Shown: positions 58,431 to 64,000 of the stretch, piece after piece | How the letters are laid out: each line of letters starts with the position of its first letter | How positions within the stretch are numbered: the stretch's first letter is position 1 | From: Bipolaris cookei | Taxonomy: Eukaryota > Ascomycota > Dothideomycetes > Pleosporales > Pleosporaceae | Reading direction: 5' to 3' | Assembly: GCA_002286855.1 (NCBI GenBank) | Contig: NRSV01000021.1 | Span: 310,001-374,000, forward strand | DNA length: 64,000 nt | Translations under genes and position numbers: made by a program | The notes under the pieces: model-generated | Seen by the model: only the letters and a program-made list of their open reading frames with translations | Databases searched by the model: none | What the model was told of the DNA's origin: nothing

Positions 58431-60997
58431 ATGCGCGTGTTGGCAACCTCAATTAGGCGGCCCCGCATAGACGCTACGTCTGCTGCCATAGCCAGGGCTT
58501 CGGTGAGGCGTCACCTGACCAACAATGGCTTTTTTCGTGTCTCGGACGAGGTGCGAGAGGCGCTGAATTCAAATAAGCCCGTAGTCGCCCTGGAGACGAC
58601 CATCTACACGCACGGTGAGGGCGCATATCAATGGCACGTATGCACGTAACATCAACTAATTGCCCGTACAGGCTTCCCATACCCTGAAAATGTAGCCCTG
58701 GCCTCCCTCCTCGAAAGTGTAGTCCGGACCAACGGTGCCGTCCCGGCCACAATAGGCATTTTGGATGGTGTAGCGCGCGTCGGCTTGGATCCAGAGGAGC
58801 TCATAAGACTGGCTTCTTCTGCTGGACAGGCAAATACACTGAAGCTCTCACGTCGCGACCTCGGCTATGTATGCGGCACGCGACTCACCAATAAGTCCTT
58901 TAATGGAGGCACTACCATATCTGGCACCATGCTGCTAGCACACCTCGCTGGTATCAAGATATTTGGAACAGGCGGCCTTGGTGGTGTCCACCGCGGCGCC
59001 GAGTCGAGCATGGACATCTCCGCCGATTTGACAGAGCTTGGAAGAACACCAGTCACGGTCGTCTCCAGTGGCTGCAAGAGCTTCCTTGACATACCGCGAA
59101 CAATCGAATACCTTGAAACCGAGGGCGTGGGAGTGGGTACATTTGCCGACGGGCGCACAGGGAAGGTGGACTTTCCTGCCTTCTGGTCCAGAGACAGCGG
59201 AGTCAAGAGCCCGGTGACTATTGCGGATGAGATTGAAGCTGCTGCTGTCATACGTAAGTATCCATTATCTCCTGATGAGCTTTTTTAACGCCAATCAGAT
59301 GCGCAACACACTCTCCAAATCTCATCTGGCCTCCTTTTTGCCAACCCTGTTCCTACAGAGTTCGCTATACCCAAGGAGGAAATGGATGTGGTTATCGAAG
59401 AGGCCTTGCGACAAGCCAACGCCGCAAGCATCTCAGGCAAAGACAACACGCCTTTTGTACTCGCCAAAATTAAGGAGCTTACCAAGGGCAAGAGCATTCC
59501 TGCAAACAGGGCACTCATTGAGTCCAACGTCAAGCGAGCAGCCATTGTAGCACGGGAACTCGCCATTCTAGAAGCAAAGCAACAAGAAGCCCAAGGGTGA
59601 GCCACCACTCTGGTAGCTCAATAGTAAACTGGTGCTAATGTAAGTATCCTAGACGTACTTCTTCTTGCTTCACACCTGTTCAGTCCAGTTCGGGCTCTAC
59701 CGCACAAGAGCCGCTGCACAATGCATCTCTATCGCCTTCTGAACCTCCTTCTATACCTGCAACCAGTATCTTATCTCAGTCCGAACGACAGCAAGCTGCC
59801 GATATCGTTGTGGCGGGCGCTCTCGCAGTAGACTTTTCGTGTGATTTTACTCCTTTAACAACTTCAACCAGTCAGATAGATCCGTTGCCACACACGTCGA
59901 ACCCTGCTATTATCACCCAAACACTTGGAGGCGTAGCTCACAATATTGCCAAAGCTTCTCATCTACTCGGTTCATCTGTTCGATTGCACAGCGCCGTGGG
60001 TGACGACCTCAGTGGCCGCGCAGCCGTCAGTCAACTACAAGAAGAAGGCATGTCGATTTCTGGTATTGAGATACTGCCTGCACCTTCCAGGACGGCACAA
60101 TATGTTGCCATTAACAATACCAACAAGGATCTTTCCATGGCCATGGCAGACATGTCCATTCTAGAGACTATATCTAACGACACCATTCGCCAACTGGCCA
60201 ACATCGTATTCAACAGCTTCCCCAGCCCACCTAAGGCTTTTGTCACAGATGCAAACTGGTCTTCGACCGCCTTGCACACCTGGCTCCAAGCTGCCCGTCA
60301 AGCAAAGGCAGCCACTGTTTTCGAGCCAGTCTCTACCGCCAAATCTCTAAGAATCTTTCCGCAAAGAGCTGCCCCCACTGTTTTTCCCACCCCTCTCGTA
60401 GACATCACAACACCAAACACGTACGAACTCAGTGCTCTGCACGACCACGCACACCGGTCTGGCTACTTTGACAGCCCTGAGTGGTTCAGCATCATCGACG
60501 CACTGGGTATTCCCAATGGCGGCCTCCGCGTACCCCTGGCAGTCACCGTAGGCAGTGACGTAGTTGACCAAGGCGTCCCCCAGCAAGCGATCAAACTGCT
60601 TCCTTTCTTCCCCACTATACTGACCAAACTCGGTCCTCAAGGCGTCCTCATGACCAAACTTCTTGCCGCTGATGCACCCGAACTACACTCCGAGGCTGAG
60701 CGCCAGTTTGTACTTGCACGCAACAGTGCGCCCAGCGTGACAAATGCGCAATCAAGTGTTGCAGGGCTGTATGTGAGACTGTTCCCTGTGGAAAAGGTAC
60801 TCTTGCCCGAGGAAGTAATTAGTGTAAATGGCATTGGAGATACGTTTTGTGGGGCTCTAGCCCACGGTCTTAGCCAGGGCAGGCGGGTCCAAGATGTGGT
60901 AGGTTTTGCACAAAAGGCAGCAGCATTAAGTCTGAAGAGTCGCGAGGCGGTTAGCGGCGAGCTGAAAGGATTGAGAGGTTCATTAGCAAAACTCTGA
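58431..60997 (+). CDS. Bifunctional pseudouridine kinase / PsiMP glycosidase
   Basis: Fusion of the two steps of pseudouridine breakdown: a PfkB-family kinase makes pseudouridine 5'-phosphate and the glycosidase splits it to uracil and ribose 5-phosphate. Exons 58431..58614, 58672..59253, 59299..59596 and 59653..60997 give 802 aa. The N-terminal half is the glycosidase (IndA/PsuG type): PVVALETTIYTHGFPYPEN, NGGTTISGTMLLAH, GTGGLGGVHRGAESSMDIS and LDIPRTIEYLE. A Ser/Pro linker with SSSGSTAQEPL follows, then the kinase: IVVAGALAVDFSCDF, LGGVAHNIAKASHLLG, and the anion-hole motif NGIGDTFCGAL with the catalytic Asp. The first 35 residues are Arg-rich with no acidic residue until D14 (MRVLATSIRRPR), consistent with a mitochondrial presequence. 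Confidence 0.93.
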
Positions 60998-61825
60998 TCT
61001 CTCCACTTCCTCATCTTTTACTACTAAAAGGATGAAAGTGTAGCAGACCCTGTATTTATATGTATGCTTGTGAAAAACCATATAGTCCCGTTCGTACTCT
61101 AAGCCACCAAGAATAACATGTCATTTCGCCTAATACGTAATATTCATGACACGCACACACGTTCAAGGAATAAGAATGAGCGACATACTTCCCCTCTTTC
61201 TCTTACTCTCTCACACACATCATACACACAAAAGCCGCAGATGACAAAAGTTTAACAGAAAAAAAGAGGTGCACACAGACAGACAGGCATAGTGGAATAG
61301 AAGCCACCTTCCCATGACTCCGCCCCCATTCAAGCCACTACACACACAGGAAAGATGACAAAATAAGCCTCGAAGGCCAGCCAAAAAAAAACTCCAAAAA
61401 GAACCCCATTCAAAAAACGCCATGAGCCTTGTTTATCCCTTCAGGTCCAGATTCACCATGCAGCGGTGATAGTAATGGGGGGTTAACAATGATGACGGTG
61501 ATGGCATTGCTATGTAAGTTTAATTTTGGTAAACCGACAAGCCTCCAGGGCAGGATGTGTGTGTACATGTGTACGTGTGCGCGTGTGGTAAGGTATGATA
61601 CAAAGCCCCGGCATCCGTCTCGTGACCGCCTAAGACGCCGATGTATGAATAGCAAGAAGGGGGCATGTGGCCGATCGATTAGGGTGCGATAATAGTATTT
61701 GGAGGAAAGATTATGACTGGTCATGGTCATGGCATGCCCGTGTCATTGACGTCGCGTTCTCTTTTGGTCCAGACCGCATGTGCTGGCGTAACAATGATAT
61801 GTGTGAAGTGCTCGATGTTTGAAAC
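60998..61825. other. 3' intergenic region between convergent genes
   Basis: The pseudouridine enzyme and adenylate cyclase converge here. The stretch has CA/CACA-rich tracts near 61200-61280 and TG/GT tracts near 61555-61590, and no coding frame with family features. Confidence 0.6.
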
Positions 61826-64000
61826 TCATGAGGGCGCCATTCCCTCGATAGCCCCTCGTTCAAACTCTTCTAGCCTCTGCAACTTGGCTTCTAGTTCAGC
61901 AAAGATGTCTCCCATATGGCAAGCCTGTTGGAGCAGGGGTGCACCGCCAAATGGCCTCATTCGATGACGCAGGAAAAGTGTATTTACACAAGACTATGAG
62001 TTCAGTTAGCATTTCAACATCCGGCCATGGGAACGCCTAGAAACTTACCTCGATTCTAGAAATTTGATGCTCCACGAAGTTTACCAAGAACCGATCTGTG
62101 ATTTCTCCGCCTCGACTCTTCATCCTCTCCAATAGGGCAGTCTCCGGAGGCTTCAACTCAGAACATCCTGGACTCTCAAGAGAACTGCAGAGCATCTCGA
62201 GACGAAGACTGATATTCCAAAGATCCCAGACATCTTCCGTATCAATGGTGAGCTGACTACCAGCCATCTTTTGCCCAACCGTAGCTTCGGCTTTGGGATC
62301 GCTGGGCTTTGCATCCGTCTGTCGTTGAACGGTGAGACGGCTGGCGAGTGAGTGTGGGTACATGAGGTAGATGTATTCCGGATTTTCGAGACCTTTGAGG
62401 CGACGTTCGCCTAGGTCTTTGACCTCGAAACCTTGGCTACTAAGGGAGCGCAATTCGGAGCGAATCATCTGGCTGTTCAGATCGTCGCCATAGGCTTCTT
62501 CGGAACCTGCTGAATTGTTACGGTCTCCCTCGATGTGCGTCTCGAGCAGGCGTTGAATCTCGGCAATGAAATCAGATGAGACAGTGATCTGGCCTCCATC
62601 GGCGACGGACGAGATACGTGAGGCGCGATTAACCATGGGACCGAAGTAGTCCATGCGCTTGGTGACAGGATCGACTTCGCACACTGGTGTACCCCAATGG
62701 ATACCCATACGCACTGAGAGACCTCGGAAGATAACATTACCATCAGTGTCGACCACCTCTTGTCCGTTCACACTATTGAGTATTTCCTGAGGCCATTGGA
62801 CCTCGAGTAACTGGCTTTGGATGGTAAAACACCAGAGCAATGCCGAGGTGACAGTGCGGAAAGCAACCATGAAGGCATCACCTTCCGTCTTGACTTCGTA
62901 GCCACCAATGATACGTAACTGTCGGCGCATGAGCTCGTTGTGCATCTTGATAGCGGATCGCATAGCAATTGGGTATGTCTCCCACAGTATTGTCGAGTTC
63001 TTGATGTCAGTGAAGACCAAGCTGACTTCTCCTGTTGGGGCATCCACTTCATTGTCGAGACGCGCCAGTTTGGAATCACCAACAAGATTACCCTTCTTTC
63101 CGCGTCTGCGGGATGCTCCCCAATCAGGATCAGCACCAGGAGCAGGAATCAAAGACATGCTTTGTGTGCGGTACCGGGCACGCTGTTTACTCTTAAGGTC
63201 GCTGACTCCGAGCAACATGACCATGATCTTGTTCGTAGCACCAAATGCAATTGCCAGATCACGGAGTTTCTGTGCAGCTACCATTAAATCATTGCGCTCG
63301 GATCGTGCCACATCGACGGCGAAATCTGGCGTGAGATACTCCCAGAGCTCTCGAGAAGCAACCAAGACCATTTCGTCGGTATCTCCAAGAGTCATGTTGA
63401 GGATGTGAGGTGACGCGATGACTGAAGGCGACATTTGCACATATCCAAAGGCTCTTGAAACCTCAAGGACGTCGTTGAGCTTGCCCTGTCGCGACACAAA
63501 ACCTCCAGCCTCTCGTATTCTTGCCCTCTCTCCAGGCTCTGCGGGATCATGCTTGCGTGTGAGAATTTTATGTCCTCCTTCAGACCGGATCAAGAGTGCC
63601 TGCGCATCGCCAACATTGGATATGTAAAGCTCCATTTCTTTCAGAAAGAGCACAGTTGCCACACTTCCTGAAGTCAGATCATCGTCGCTGAGCTCAGGTA
63701 CCGAACTGCGTTGTTGAGTTGGTGACGCGAAGGCGTTCTTATCGAGTGCTTGACTGGCAGCAGTAGCCAGTTCTTTGTTGAGCCCCAGGTAGGTCCGTCG
63801 CAAAGCATCCGAGGGAGTTTCTTGCGGCCGTAAACGCTCCAGCTCATCGGCGAACCGGTTCTTGAAGTTATCGTACAAGTATTTTGCGATTTTAGCACCG
63901 CCTCCAGCAAGCGGTTGTGCGTCAAACATTCCCAACAGTTGTTCATCGTCATGGCTGCGGAAGCGGGGCACGACCATGTCCATAGTCGAGATGTGCTCGT
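61826..64000 (-). CDS. CYR1: Adenylate cyclase, C-terminal part (runs off the window)
   Basis: Membrane-associated class III adenylyl cyclase that makes cAMP for the PKA pathway. Only the C-terminal 705 or so residues are in the window: complement(61826..61993, 62049..>64000), open in frame to the right edge. From the left of the protein there is the end of a PP2C-like domain (LYISNVGDAQALLIRSEGG, HDPAEPGERARIREAGG, VLEVSRAFGYVQMSPSV) and then the catalytic domain, with the metal-binding FTDIKNSTILWE, the EVKTEGDAFMVAF strand and the DYFGPMVNRASRIS block. The final exon, added by a GTAAGT...CATAG intron, supplies MRPFGGAPLLQQACHMGDIF and a short coiled coil. The leucine-rich repeats and Ras-binding region expected in fungal Cyr1 lie beyond the window. 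Confidence 0.95.

Noticed and set aside
1..64000. CRISPR array, bacterial operon or phage island
   Set aside because: No direct-repeat/spacer pattern, no Shine-Dalgarno-led gene runs; all firm genes carry fungal introns or eukaryotic signals.

Overview
The window is nuclear DNA of a filamentous ascomycete (Pezizomycotina). The genes are split by short introns of about 45-70 nt with GT(A/G)NGT donors and (C/T)AG acceptors. The proteins are full-length eukaryotic housekeeping proteins, and the Zn2Cys6 regulator, secreted cupin, P450 and Congo-red-resistance (RCR) family protein are typical of moulds. Protein wording, and the degenerate coiled-coil gene of a type I associate with Dothideomycetes, make Pleosporales my best guess. 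That last step is recollection, not a search.

Layout. 1-3.5 kb is gene debris: unassigned open frames, a frameshifted tail of a CocE/NonD-type hydrolase, and a coiled-coil gene broken by at least six TAG/TGA stops. 3.6-9.9 kb holds NatC catalytic subunit (NAA30), phospholipid:diacylglycerol acyltransferase (LRO1), cytosolic tyrosyl-tRNA synthetase and a secreted cupin. 11-18.8 kb holds an acidic unknown protein, coatomer alpha (COP1) and an RCR-like membrane protein. 21.3-36.3 kb is a dense core block: ARL8, Pol I second subunit (RPA135), CDC7, condensin subunit 1 (YCS4/CND1), mitochondrial uS17 and the ER DnaJ protein SCJ1. 38.4-41.4 kb holds a CinA-type amidase and a P450. 45-48.5 kb is a large Zn2Cys6 regulator, followed by a 6.7 kb stretch with no gene I can support. 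55.2-64 kb holds a RapZ-C-like gene with an in-frame TGA, OST1, a bifunctional pseudouridine catabolism enzyme, and the 3' end of adenylate cyclase, which runs off the right edge.

Functional links. Several products act in the early secretory pathway: OST1 (N-glycosylation, with a KKTA C-terminus of the kind COPI retrieves), coatomer alpha, SCJ1 (HDEL C-terminus) and LRO1 (ER lipid storage). CDC7 and condensin subunit 1 are divergently arranged around a 305 bp region with an MCB-type ACGCGT site, which suggests shared cell-cycle control. The most unusual points are a coding join in RPA135 that needs a non-GT donor, a 9-nt in-frame microexon in COP1, and the TGA-C stop inside the RapZ-like domain.

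All exon joins were worked out by eye from reading frame, splice signals and family knowledge. Nothing was checked against transcripts or databases.
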